From Allodiplogaster sudhausi (lineage: Eukaryota; Nematoda; Chromadorea; Rhabditida; Diplogasteridae), in NCBI GenBank assembly GCA_945643635.1, contig CALZFC010000298.1, forward strand, positions 490,001-554,000: DNA of 64,000 nt, given 5' to 3'. Under the pieces are notes generated by a model. The model had not been told where the DNA came from. It was given only the letters and a program-made list of their open reading frames with translations, and made no database searches. Shown here piece after piece: positions 12,013 to 23,806 of the stretch (positions within the stretch are counted from its first letter, which is position 1; every line of letters starts with the position of its first letter). The position numbers and the translations under genes were made by a program.

Positions 12013-14492
12013 CAAGGGAATGGTCTCGGAGGTTATGAGATGAGCTACATATATACCATTCGAAAGCTCTTCATGAGTACATAACGAATATCATAATAAA
12101 AATTCCCGAACGATTTTTATTTATCGATCGGATTTTTGAAAAATGGTGGCGTCGAGGAGTTGACGATTCCGTCTCTAATTCTTAAATCAGGCGTTTACAG
12201 CCGCAAAAGTTGAGAAATCGAGCGGGGTTTTATTTATACGGAATGTAACCGAGTTGCTCTTGCATAGCAAACAAGATTCAGGTGGAAATAATGTATCCGG
12301 AGCTGTTTATGGCAATAACATGAACTTTTTGACACAGATGAACGTTTTTGAAAAAATGAACATTTTACAGCGAAATATAATATGCCCATTATTATTTTTC
12401 ATGTTGAAAACGACTTGAAAATGAGGAATTAGTGGCTTAAAACTCAAAAATCGGCATAAAAAAAGTTGCTTTAGCTCCATACAAAACAGAGAATTTTTCA
12501 CCAAAGAGCCACCAAAGAGCAAAAAAATTTTTGCTCCATAAATGATCAGAAAGTGTATTAATAGGCTTTACATGGCCTACTTTCACGTATAAATCAATAT
12601 TAGAGTCGAGAAAGTTAGCAAATGTCGTGAAACTATTAATTTAAGCGGGTTTTGCGAGAATATCAGGAAAACAGAATCCGTTCGGGAATTTTTATTATGA
12701 TATTCGTTATCTACTCATCACGAGCTTTCGAATGGTATATACAGTACCGCTCAGCGGCCAGGGGTCTCGGCTATAGCGGCTATAGCGGCCGCGTGCCAAA
12801 GAGGCCAAGCGAAATTAAGCCATTTAAGATTTTTATTTTCAGAATTCGCTGTTATTTTTGTGTTCAGGGTAACTTGCTGCATCGATTAAGCTCAAAAACT
12901 TTATAAAATGATGCATATTAGCGAAAATAGAAAATCTTGTAAAATTACAGGTGCAGTAACACCTCAATTCGTAGTGTGTGCGTGTGCCATCGTTTCAGTG
13001 AAATTTATTAAGGCAGTTGCTTGAACAGCATTACTTTAACTTACATTTACAGACTTCCTTGTAGTATCCTTTTGTCTTATCAATTGACTTTTTAACGTAT
13101 CAAGTGAAAAAGGTTGCCAAGAAAAACATAGCAAAAAAAACTGCAAAAATGTAGCCCAAAAGAGGAACCGAACACAAGCACTTCTCCCAATGTGCAGAGA
13201 AGCATACCAATGCTCTATCCAGCCTCGTCCTTACTCTAAACAATTGTATCTTGACGCTATTTTAGGTACTGTCTACTTGAGAGTCCAGCCACAATGCCCC
13301 TAGCTGACATAGACTAGCGTACACTCTCAACACGCCGGCCATAATAGGGTGCGTGCCTTGCTGAACAGGTTCCTCTTTTCGATTCCATCACGGTCAGGGC
13401 GACCGCGGCGAAGCTCTGTCAAAAAATATTTATAAATGGCGCGAAAATTTAATATTTTTGAATTTGGTCGGGTATTCACCTGAAATAATTCTGACCAGCC
13501 TGTTTGGATCTGAAATCTGCTTATGCTCTCGAAGGAAATGTACTGGGTGTGGCAGACAAGATTTCCGTTGTTATGAATAGAATGGCAAAACTACGAGTAA
13601 TACCATCATGGCTGGGTGGTTGTGTTACACACTGTTAGCAAAACTGGCAGTGGTTCAGTTCCGTTACGTAGAAAACTGTTTTGCCCATTTTAGTTTGGAG
13701 GAACTACTCTTGATTTCCTTTAGCTTTTTCTTGGAAGGCCTCATGATTAGAAATACTTCAGCAGATCACCCAATCGAATTCAAACATCTTATATTTTCGA
13801 GCCAATCCAAATATTTTTGGCAGTGCTCATCCGCGTTCCCAAGATGTGATCCAAATGCTCTGTGCAGAGCGATCGTGAGAAAAAACACTACGGATGCCAT
13901 GGATGGCTGGACTCTCAAGTAGACAGTACCTAAAATAGCGTCAAGATACAATTGTTTAGAGTAAGGACGAGGCTGGATAGAGCATTGGTATGCTTCTCTG
14001 CACATTGGGAGAAGTGCTTGTGTTCGGTTCCTCTTTTGGGCTACATTTTTGCAGTTTTTTTGCTATGTTTTTTTGGCAACCTTTTTCACTTGATACGTTA
14101 AAAAGTCAATTGATAAGACAAAAGGATACTACAAGGAAGTCTGTAAATGTAAGTTAAAGTAATGCTGTTCAAGCAACTGCCTTAATAAATTTCACTGAAA
14201 CGATGGAACACGCACACACTACGAATTGAGGTGTTACTGCACCTATAGTTTTACAAGATTTTCTATTTTCACTAATATGCATCATTTTATAAAGTTTTTG
14301 AGCTTAATCGATGCAGCAAGTTACCCTAAACACAAAAATAACAAATTCTGAAAATAAAAATCTTAAATGGCTTAATTTCGCTTGGCCTCTTTGGCACGCG
14401 GCCGCTATAGCCGCTATAGCCGAGACCCCTGGCAGCTGAGCGGTACTGTAGCTCATCTCATAACCTCGGGGGAAGCCGAGATCATTCCCTTG
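12013..14492. mobile_element. Foldback element with TTA target site, split by a nested element
   Basis: The termini are CAAGGGAATGGTCTCGG at the left and CCGAGATCATTCCCTTG at the right, flanked by TTA at 12010-12012 and 14493-14495. The left arm (12013 to about 12110) is matched by an inverted arm at 12680-12741 that resumes at 14449 after an interruption. Without the insertion the element is about 770 bp. A 3-bp TTA duplication fits PIF/Harbinger-type transposition. No transposase is seen; the short frame at 12307-12522 lacks known motifs. Confidence 0.82.
12742..14448. mobile_element. Nested foldback element with ~545-bp inverted arms
   Basis: This element begins CAGTACCGCTCAGCGGCC and ends in the inverse, ...GAGCGGTACTG, flanked by TA at 12740-12741 and 14449-14450. 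Arms of about 545 bp (12742 to ~13288 and ~13904 to 14448) enclose a loop of about 600 bp. Its first bases match the termini of the 8829-9301 element, so both probably used the same Tc1/mariner-type transposase. It interrupts the right arm of the surrounding TTA-flanked element, which dates it as the younger insertion. A 104-residue frame at 13608-13922 in and beside the loop has no recognisable transposase motif. Confidence 0.9.
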
Positions 14493-14619
14493 TTAGATAT
14501 TCGAGGGTAGCCTCGGATGTCTAATGTGCTAGTTCTAATGAGTAGGAACCTCTTCAAGCGACGCTCGGAATGAATTTGGCAGAAGTTGGTGGAAGCTGCC
14601 GGCCGAGTTCATCGGTTTC

Positions 14620-14960
14620 AGCGGGGAGCGATCATCTTGAAAGAAACACTTAGCATGCCATTGACAGTAATGATGCTGCTTGTACTTCCTCGATCCTCCC
14701 CAAAATGAACTCTACGAACGTCTCTGTCTCTGTTCCATGGTAAGCGAGTGTGCAAAATCGCGAATGGCGGCCGAGACGGAGGCGCGATCAGCGAAAAGCT
14801 GGCCTGCACAACAAATTCATTCTTTTCAAAAATCAAATAGCTACTTTGCGGAAAAAGTCCGTCGAAAAATATGATTACAAATTCGAAATGTGAAAAAAAT
14901 GTCTTCAAGCTCCACCAGTTACATCGAACTCCAGGTATGAAGGCCACGTTCATAAGCACG
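14620..14960 (-). other. Exon-like islands, unassigned
   Basis: On the minus strand, 14755-14645 reads HTRLPWNRDRDVRRVHFGEDRGSTS and on, and about 14960-14915 reads MNVAFIPGVRC. Both have usable splice signals nearby, and they might belong with the islands at 10.5-12 kb on the far side of the nested elements. I recognise no domain. Confidence 0.2.
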
Positions 14961-14982
14961 AGAACAATGAGAGAGAGAGAGG

Positions 14983-15100
14983 GACGAGCAGAGATGGCGA
15001 GAGACGGAAGAATGAGAGAGAGCGAGAGACGAGCAGAGACTGCGAGAGACGGAAGAATGAGAGAGAGCGAGAGACGAGCAGAGATGGCGAGAGACGGAAC
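14983..15100. repeat. 45-bp tandem repeat, about 2.6 units
   Basis: The unit GACGAGCAGAGATGGCGAGA, followed by GACGGAAGAATGAGAGAGAG, starts at 14983, 15028 and 15073. The copies differ at two or three bases. Confidence 0.85.
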
Positions 15101-15105
15101 AGGAT

Positions 15106-17274
15106 ATGAGCAGGCATCAACGAGCATTCCTTCAGGGTTCCGTGACCGATCATGTTTTTAAAGCAGAATATGAAAATTTATGTATGTTCATTACTTATTC
15201 TTTCATCAAAAATTTCTGTAGTAGAAAGAAAGTTTTGTCGACTTTGGGGCATCGAAGTAATCCTTAAACCTTGAGATTAGAAGTAAGCCTTTATAAATGA
15301 GGTTAAAAAAATAGTTACAGAAGATCTAACAGACGTTGTATTCTTTTCTTTCTTCTAAACTTTTTTCATTATATTTATTAACCTGATAGCACCCGTGTTG
15401 AAGAGAAGAATCGAAGACGCTTACATGCGAAAGATAAATTAGTCTCTCTTCAAGAAATTTTCTCCTATAAATTTCTTGTCGGAAAAGAAGACATTTTAGT
15501 AACGGATGTCGGATCCCATCTGAAACAGATACACAAATTTAGGGCTTCTTCTTATGCGACGATAATGGACGGACGATATGAAAAAGTTATAAAAGACTAG
15601 AAACGTTTACTTCGCAATGCAAAATTGTCACTCCAAAATTATCTAATTTTACGTTATGCAAAGAAATCCTTTTAAATATCAGAGTCGGAAGAATATCGAA
15701 TCAAAATTTTTAGTTGAATACTTTAGCAAATTGTCGCGCGCAAATAGATCACAATTAACAGAAAATTTCTTAAAAATCAGTCGATCTGCAAAGTTCTGTG
15801 AACAATGCCTTTTTCCTAGGGGATGATCCGATCGTTGAACTAAATTGCTGTGCAATTGTTGATAAAGGCGGAAAAGCGGCAGTAAGCGATTAAGCGCGGC
15901 TGGATGGTTCGCGAAAGCACCCACTGCTCCCTCTCTATCTCTTCCTTTCTCTCTCTCTCTCTATCTCTTTCTCTCTATTTTCTCTCTCTTTCTTTCCCTC
16001 TTTCTCTCTTACCTCTCTCTCTCTCTCTCGCTCGCTCGCTCTCTTTCTCTCCCACTTGCCTAGTCGCTTTCCCTCACTCTTTCTCTCACACTCCCACTCC
16101 ACTTTAGTGTCAAAGTCCACTTCTATCTGCCAATGGCCTTATCATGATTAAGGCGACATCCCCTCTGGCGCAGTCTCGCCTTTTCCATTCTTATTTACCG
16201 GATCCTGCCTAACAATCTCATTGTCTACCTACTTTTCCTTCTCAACTCTCCCCCCCCCCTACTCTTCTCATTCTCTCTCTCCCACTCTTTCTCTTTCTCT
16301 CTCACTCTCTCTCTCTCTCTCTCTGTATCTCTCCTCTCAGATCAGACAGCGTATGGTCTCACTGGTCAGCAATGAGGGCGTAGCTATCCACTTTCATTAA
16401 TGAGAGCATGGCGAAGTAGATATGTAGAAGGTGACAAAATACATACATACATATGTATCTATGTAGATTGGCCTTCCGAAAAAATATGACCAACCAAATT
16501 GGTCCAATTGTCGTTAGCAAAGCAGGCGTTCCACTTTATCAGTGATTAGATTTTCATCTTCTTATTTTCTGAAGCGCAAGCATACATAAAATTAGTACAA
16601 CAGCCGCGTCCCAGAATAGAAGAATGAATTAGATCGGGTGAAATTACAGAGCAGATAGAGAGCATTCATATATGTATACATACATACTAAAGTGGAGCAG
16701 TAGGAAAAACATTTATCTTTATCTTAAATCTTTTAAGAATACAATGTTTGTCGTAGTGAAGCACTGCAGCCATATCATCCATACTCTCAATGCTCTGGCT
16801 ATTTGGCCTCTGAACATGCCCCGATAGCCTCTCGCTGCCCGCTCTCTGCCAGAGCTTCTGGCTGGGCCGTGGAGCGGAACTCTCCAGTGGCCCTTCTCCC
16901 TCTCCTTCACTCTTCCAATCGAACCCAAACTGAATGATTCGCTGCAGAGTTTGCTGCACAGACTCATCATCAGCTGCTTTATACGTTCACTGCTTACCTG
17001 TTCTCTTTATTTTCCCTCTATCTCTTTCTCTCCTGATCTCCTCTACTTATTCTCTCTCACTGGTTCCTCTCTCTGTTTCTCTCTCTCGTTCCTCCCTCTC
17101 TTTCTCTCTCTCTCGCTCGGCATTCATGTTACTTCTGTATCTCTTAGTTGTCCTCGTGATTCAACCCCTCTTCATCGATTTCTCTTACTCATCTTCAGTC
17201 ATTCCCTCTCATGTCTACCTGCCATCCAATCGCCCTATGATGAAGATCTTTCATTCAAGCAAAGAATTAGGGGA

Positions 17275-17316
<42 letters not shown>

Positions 17317-18219
17317 GGAGGGGAGATCTAGAAGTAGTAGATAAGATTGAAATAAATGAGACAGAGTCGAATAGTGAAGATTGAAGGAGAGACAGAAGAG
17401 AAAATGCGGTATACAGTCAAAATGTGTCTTGGGAACTGCTAGAGGGAAGACAGTGAAAGTGTTAGTAAAGGTGGTAAAATGAAGAATAAGAAAGAGCGAG
17501 AGAGAGAGAGAGAGACAGACAGACAGGGAGAGAGAGGGTAAGAGAGAGAAAGTAGAAAAAAGACAGATGCCGCCACGATGTCCTTGGCCTGTGTGCCGTA
17601 CCCTTCTTTCTCCATCCTCGCTCCAAGGGCACTCTCTCTCTCCCAATCACTGTCTCTCTCTCTTTCTCTCCTTCACTCTCTCATTTCATTTCCTCTCTTC
17701 CTCTTCCTCCTGTTATTTCCCCTTACGAGACATGCTCCCTCACACGCGATCTGAATCATTCGCCTCAAAGATCTCTCGAACCATCTCAGTCTCAGTTTCT
17801 CGGGTTATCTTTCCCTTAGTCCTCCCTTTCTTTCTTCTCCAGCATCTCTTAACATTGGCTTCCCCTCCAAAACACTACTAATGGTGAGGATCTTCTCCTC
17901 AAGTGTTTGTTTATTTAAAAGTGCTAACTTGCACGTTCTTATTCTATCTTCTCATGAAAATAGAGCTTTTGCTTCAATCATAGATAGTCACGAAATTAAG
18001 AGATATACAGAGAGAGGGAAATAGCGGGAGATAGAGATTTTATAGAGAAAAAAAATCATGCACAGAATATAGTATGCAGCTTCTCCGATTCCATGAGCTG
18101 TTCTCTCTCTCTAACCCTCTCTTACTCTCTCATCGCTCTATCTCTGTCTCCCTCTTTTTCGCTCTCTCATTCGCTCTCTCTCTCTCTCTCTCATCGCTCT
18201 ATCTCTGTCTCCCTCTCTT

Positions 18220-18265
<46 letters not shown>

Positions 18266-20089
18266 GTCGCTCTATCTCTGTCTCCCTCTGTCTCTCTCTC
18301 TCTCTCTCCCTCTCGTCGCTCTATCTCTGTCTCCCTCTCTCTGTCTCTCTCTCTCACTCTCTCTGTCTCTCTCTCTCTTTGTCTCCCCCCTTCTCTCTCG
18401 CATCATTGCGCATCTCATGTGAGCAGTCGCAAGATATCCCATTCATAAACTATGCTCACCCCAATTCAACCATTTCTTTTTACCTCTCACTCTCCTTAAT
18501 CTTCTTCTCTCTTTCTCTCTATTCATCTTTCTTTCTCCTGCTCTCTCCTTCTCTATCCCTCCGGGCTTCATTCCTTCGACTGCTCACTTTCCTCTGTCTT
18601 CACTTCGCCCGTTCCTCCCCACCTCCTCTTCCCTTTTTGCCTTGCGCACTTTTCAGACGCATCCTGTACAGCCGGTGAAGCGCAATGAATGGATTCCTTC
18701 CAGTTGGGGAAAGAGAAGTCTGTGTAGTACTGAGGGTTGGGTAGGGAAGTTTGGATAAAGAAGATATAGAAAAGATATGTAAAGAAAGAGATGGAGAGAG
18801 AGATTTTACGACAAGAAATTTAAAAAAAACTGCGTTTAAGATTACTTGGCAAGCTAGAATTTGCCGATGCATTCTTCTTTATTTTCTCAATCGCGGCAGC
18901 GTGTGGAAAACGGTCCAATCTCGTGATCTATTTCCTTCTCTTTGCTCGTTTCTCTCTTCTCTCTTGCGGCAGTCCCATTCTTCATTCTGTGCATTCTTCA
19001 TGAAAACGGGCAAAGAAGGAGAAAGGTTAGGAGAAAATCAGAGAAATGGAGATAGACAACGAGTTATATGATATAGAGGAAGAGAGATGGAAAGAGAGAA
19101 AGAAAGAGAGAACGAGAGAGTTAGTTAATGAGATAGGAAAAGAGAAAGTGAGCGAGAGAGTGAGAGTGCAAGAGAGCACGAGAGAGAGGGAGAGAGAGAG
19201 TTAGCGAGATAGAGAGAAAAAGAGAGTGAGAGAGAGAGAGAGCTCAAGTGAATCGAATACCTGCAAGAGTTTGCAAGAGCTCTCTTTCATATTATCTCGT
19301 TTTTTGTTCCCCAGCAGGATCCATTATACATCCATTATATAGCCTTATTTATTGCAAATTAAATGTGCCTATATCCAATCATTTTTCTTTTTAAGAATAT
19401 TTTGAACGAATATATTGTTCCTCCCTATTTTTCCTCTCTGTATGTAACTCATGGTCTTTTTCCAACGGCCTCTCTTCTAATCTGTGAATCTGCCTCGATC
19501 TCTATCTCGGGCTCTTACCCAATCCATATGTTCTTTCTCTCAATCTGTGTTTTGGGTCTAATGGCTATTTATCCAATTTTACTCTCAATCAAGGCTTCCG
19601 CCCTGTTTTATTTCCACTTAATCTTCGCAGGAAAAGGAGCTCGCGTGTGATCCATTTTCATCCATTTATCCGCATTATCTCTGACATCTTTTCACCCTCT
19701 CTCGGCTTCTTTCTATTTCGTAATCTACTGCTCTTGTTTTTTACAATTTTTTTAAATCACTTTCTTCTTACTCCTTGGTTGTGCATATCTCCCATCAGCC
19801 TTCGCTCATCCATTATTAATTATATATTTTTTTATTTGTGAATCTTTCCTTTGCTCAAATGAACAAAGGTAGTGCGACACAATCCCCCGTTTCTCCCTTT
19901 CGGTGGATGGGTAGGCTTCTCTCTTCTTTGACAGGAGAAGAGTGGAGGCGCGAACGAGATATCCGGAGATTATGGTACAAGAGAGCAGAGTGCGTGTGTG
20001 AGAGATAAAGAGAGGCGAGAAGAGAGGGTGGAAGAAAGAGAGAAGGAGAACAAGAAATTTCGGAAAGAGAAAGGTTGACAGCAGAGATC

Positions 20090-20133
<44 letters not shown>

Positions 20134-20981
20134 GAGAGAGAGAACGAGATAGATAGAGAGAACGAGAGAGAGAACGAGAGAGATAGAGAGAGAGCGAGAG
20201 AGATAGAAAGAGAGAGAGAGAGAACGAGAGAGAGATAGAGATATCCGAGTCCGATTGCGATGCAGCCACTGTCCCTTGCCCTCCAACCTGCTCGCATGAG
20301 GACTTGGCTGCATACTCGAGAGCAGAGTAAAATAGCGAAAGATGAAGAAAGAAAGAGAAAGAGAGAGAAAGAGAGAGAGAGAGAGAGGAGAGAGATTGAA
20401 AGAGAGAAAGAGAGGAGGGTGAGAAAAGTGGAGAAGTGAACGTTAAGGATCCATTTTAAAGAAGGGATTACATGTTCGAAGCGATCTTTTAGCTGAAACA
20501 CATTTTCCAATTATGCCATATTTTAATGAAATGCAAGTTTTTTTATTTCTTGTTGCATCGAACTTTTGGATTTCTTTTCATGCAATTTTAATGTGAACAC
20601 CATACCATCTTCCATTGAACAATCTGATATCTCCTATGTTTTCCATGGTTTTTCCTGTTGCTCTGCCAATCTCTTGTCTTGCCTCTCAAGTCGTTCCTCT
20701 TGGCTCGCATTGAATGGGCCTGCCAACACTCCCATCATCGCCCTTCCCAGTACTCTGACGGTTGCAGTTCGTAGCCCACCTCATACATTCCTTCATTCAT
20801 TTCATTTCTCTCTTTCTCTCTATCTCTCTCTACCCTATCTTCAGTCTCTCTCTCAATACTACGTACTCTTGAAGAGTGAAACTCGCTTGGATTCTAAATC
20901 TATCCTACATGTTCCTTCTCTTGTTATCTTATATCTTCTCCCTCTCTCTCTCTCCCTCTCTCTCTCCCTCTCTCTCTCTCC

Positions 20982-21026
<45 letters not shown>

Positions 21027-21397
21027 GTCATCCATATCCTGTTTTCGATATCAGCACCCAACACGAATATGCGAGTGTGCTCGTCTTTGCTCGCGCTCTT
21101 CCTTTCTTGCTCTCCTCGTTTTCAATACTGAGTTATCTTCTTCGATTCTGATTGTCTGTAAATTTTTAAAGAATATTTAAAAAAAATATATTTTTTCAAG
21201 ATATGCATTTTGTTGACAAAAGAAATAAATTGGTACACGTTGTGTAAATCTAGACAATGTTTTTTTTTCTAATTAATAGACATGTATGTACCACTTCAAT
21301 TTTTTAAGTGTCCTTTTTCATTTTCAGTGCTCGATCTCTATTCCATATTTTTCACCCTCTATCCCTCTCTCTCCCTCTCTCTCTCCCCCTTTCCTTT

Positions 21398-21429
<32 letters not shown>

Positions 21430-22050
21430 CTCTTATTTCTAAATAACACTCACACTTGAAAGAAGAATGCCCTGTCTGTTTAATTGCAATCGAACAACAA
21501 AATGTGGTCTAACTTAAATACTTTTTTTTCTCGATTTCGCCTTCTGAATGCAAAAGCGACTAAGCCGCTTATTCCGATCAACTTGTCCATGAAGTTCAGC
21601 TTCCATTCAGAGTGGTAAAGACAGAAACACACCACGCGGAACAAAGACGATAACTCGTTTAACCATTTCTGTCTTCTTCTCTTGGCAATGCTTTCTCTCT
21701 CTCTCCTTTTCGATTATCGTTCCCTATCCCTCCAATCTCACTTAATCTCTCTCTCTCTGTCTCTCTCGCTCTGCCCGTCTCTCTTTGCTTTGCTGACTGG
21801 TGTGCTGCCATGCATGGGCTGTAGTGCCTCTTGTTGTTATGGTTAACCTTTCCTGTTCACTCTTTCTGCCTTTCTCTATTTCACATAATCATTTATTTGT
21901 GTTCAGCCAAGAGATTGCCATTTATCTTTTTAACCATTGAAACTGAGCTCACGAATCAGTCAAGATGGACTAGCCTCGCGTTAGATCATGCAACCTTCTA
22001 CGGAAGGCGCGGTTCGCTTTTCAAACCGATTTCAGCAGACTCTCTTGCCA

Positions 22051-22111
<61 letters not shown>

Positions 22112-22596
22112 CATATATCTGTCTATCGTTCTCTGTCTATTTTCCTCTTTCCTTTTCTCTCTCTCTCTCTACCTTTCTTCCACCCGAATTGCAGTCTCCC
22201 TTGTCCTGCTGCCTTTCAAGATTCCATTACTTTCTGCAGGCTGACCAAGAATCATCAGTGGAAAACTTATTCCACTGCAAAACATGCACGCTAATTCTAT
22301 CAGAGTTCTGATTCCATCTTATTATTTTATTCCAAAAATTTTGTTCAAATTTAAGCATGAGACTTTCCCTCCATTTTCATACATCTATTTTTCATACCTT
22401 TACTGAAAACTATAAGTATATATCATGTAAACATGGTCTGTTCGACCAACCGTGCGGAGATCTACGTATGTTTGAGCATTGTGCTTTCGTAAAAGATTGA
22501 AATAGTTTAGTCCGAACTTTTCTCATCAGCGCCTGCATTTATCCTGCGGTATCCTTCTCGAGTTGACCCTTGCCTTCTCTGCTCAGCCCACTCGTG
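15106..22596. repeat. Gene-poor stretch dominated by (CT)n/(GA)n microsatellites
   Basis: CT-rich tracts lie at about 15930-16095, 16260-16330, 16985-17120, 17640-17700, 18100-18400, 20800-21025, 21355-21435 and 22055-22170. GA-rich tracts lie at 17278-17315, 17490-17550, 19075-19245, 20088-20235 and 20340-20415. At 18125-18335 a larger unit containing TCGCTCTATCTCTGTCTCCC repeats about four times. All long Ser/Leu-rich or Arg/Glu-rich frames come from these tracts. One non-repeat minus-strand island (16960-16770, QRIIQFGFDWKSEGEGEGPL) could be coding, but I cannot support it. Between tracts the sequence is AT-rich with nothing recognisable. Confidence 0.8.
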
Positions 22597-23772
22597 ATGG
22601 CGGTGGAGTCGCCGGTGCCTGTCGGAAGTGGCTTCGAAGAAGGCGGCGTGCCCCTCTGCCGCTGCCGCGTCCTCTACATCGGCTCCGCCGTCCCGACAGT
22701 CACCAAGGATGGCTTGCAGGTCCATGCACCTTTGTGCAGAAACTCAAAAAAATACTAGTGTGTATATACAATTTATTTATTTTTAATATGGATGTATACG
22801 AGAGAAATAGAAGAAAAGTATAGCGTTTCCAGGGCATACAGCAGCCACTGCACAGGCGATATCCGGTCGAACAGTCGCCAGACACGCGAGGCATCGATAG
22901 CTGGTGAGAGAGAGAGAGAGAGAGAGAGAAGAGGGTGAGAGAGAGAGAGAAGAGGGTGAGAGAGAGAGAGAAGAGGGTGAGAGAGAGAGAGATAGAGAGA
23001 GAAGAGGGTGAGAGAGAGAGAGAAAGAGAGAGAGAAGAGGGTGAGAGAGAGAGAGAGAGATAGAGAGAGAAGAGGGTGAGAGAGAGAGAGATAGACAGAG
23101 AGAGAAGAGGGTGAGAGAGAGAGAGATAGAGAGAGAAGAGGGTGAGAGAGAGAGAGAAGAGGGTGAGAGAGAGAGAGATAGAGAGAGAGAAGAGGGTGAG
23201 AGAAAGATAGAGAGAGAAGAGGATGAGAGATAGAGAGAGAAGAGGGTGAGAGAGAGAGAGAGAGATAGAGAGAGAAGAGGGTGAGAGAGAGAGAAGAGGG
23301 TGAGAGAGAGAGAGAGATAGAGAGAGAAGAGGGTGAGAGAGAGAGAGAGATAGAGAGAGAAGAGGGTGAGAGAGAGAGAGAAGAGGGTGAGAGAGAGAGA
23401 GAGAGAGATAGAGAGAGAAGAGGGTGAGAGAGAGATAGAGAGAGAAGAGGATGAGAGAGAGAGAGAAGAGGGTGAGAGAGAGAGAGAGATAGAGAGAGAA
23501 GAGGGTGAGAGAGAGAGAGAGATAGAGAGAGAAGAGGGTGAGAGAGAGAGAGAAGAGGGTGAGAGAGAGAGAGAAGAGGGTGAGAGAGAGAGATAGAGAG
23601 AGAAGAGAGTGAGAGAGAGAGAGAAGAGGGTGAGAGAGAGAGATAGAGAGAGAGAAGAGGGTGAGAGAGAGAGAAGAGGGTGAGAGAGAGAGAGAGAGAG
23701 ATAGAGAGAGAGAAGAGGGTGAGAGAGAGAGAGATAGAGAGAGAGAAGAGGGTGAGAGAGAGAGAAGAGGGT

Positions 23773-23806
<34 letters not shown>

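Noticed and set aside
13608..13922. 104-residue frame in the loop of the nested foldback as a gene
   Set aside because: No recognisable motif; it runs into the inverted arm, so part of it is the arm's reverse complement.
15904..22311. Many open frames rich in Ser/Leu or Arg/Glu
   Set aside because: They follow (CT)n/(GA)n tracts, are open in several frames at once and lack any non-repeat conserved motif.
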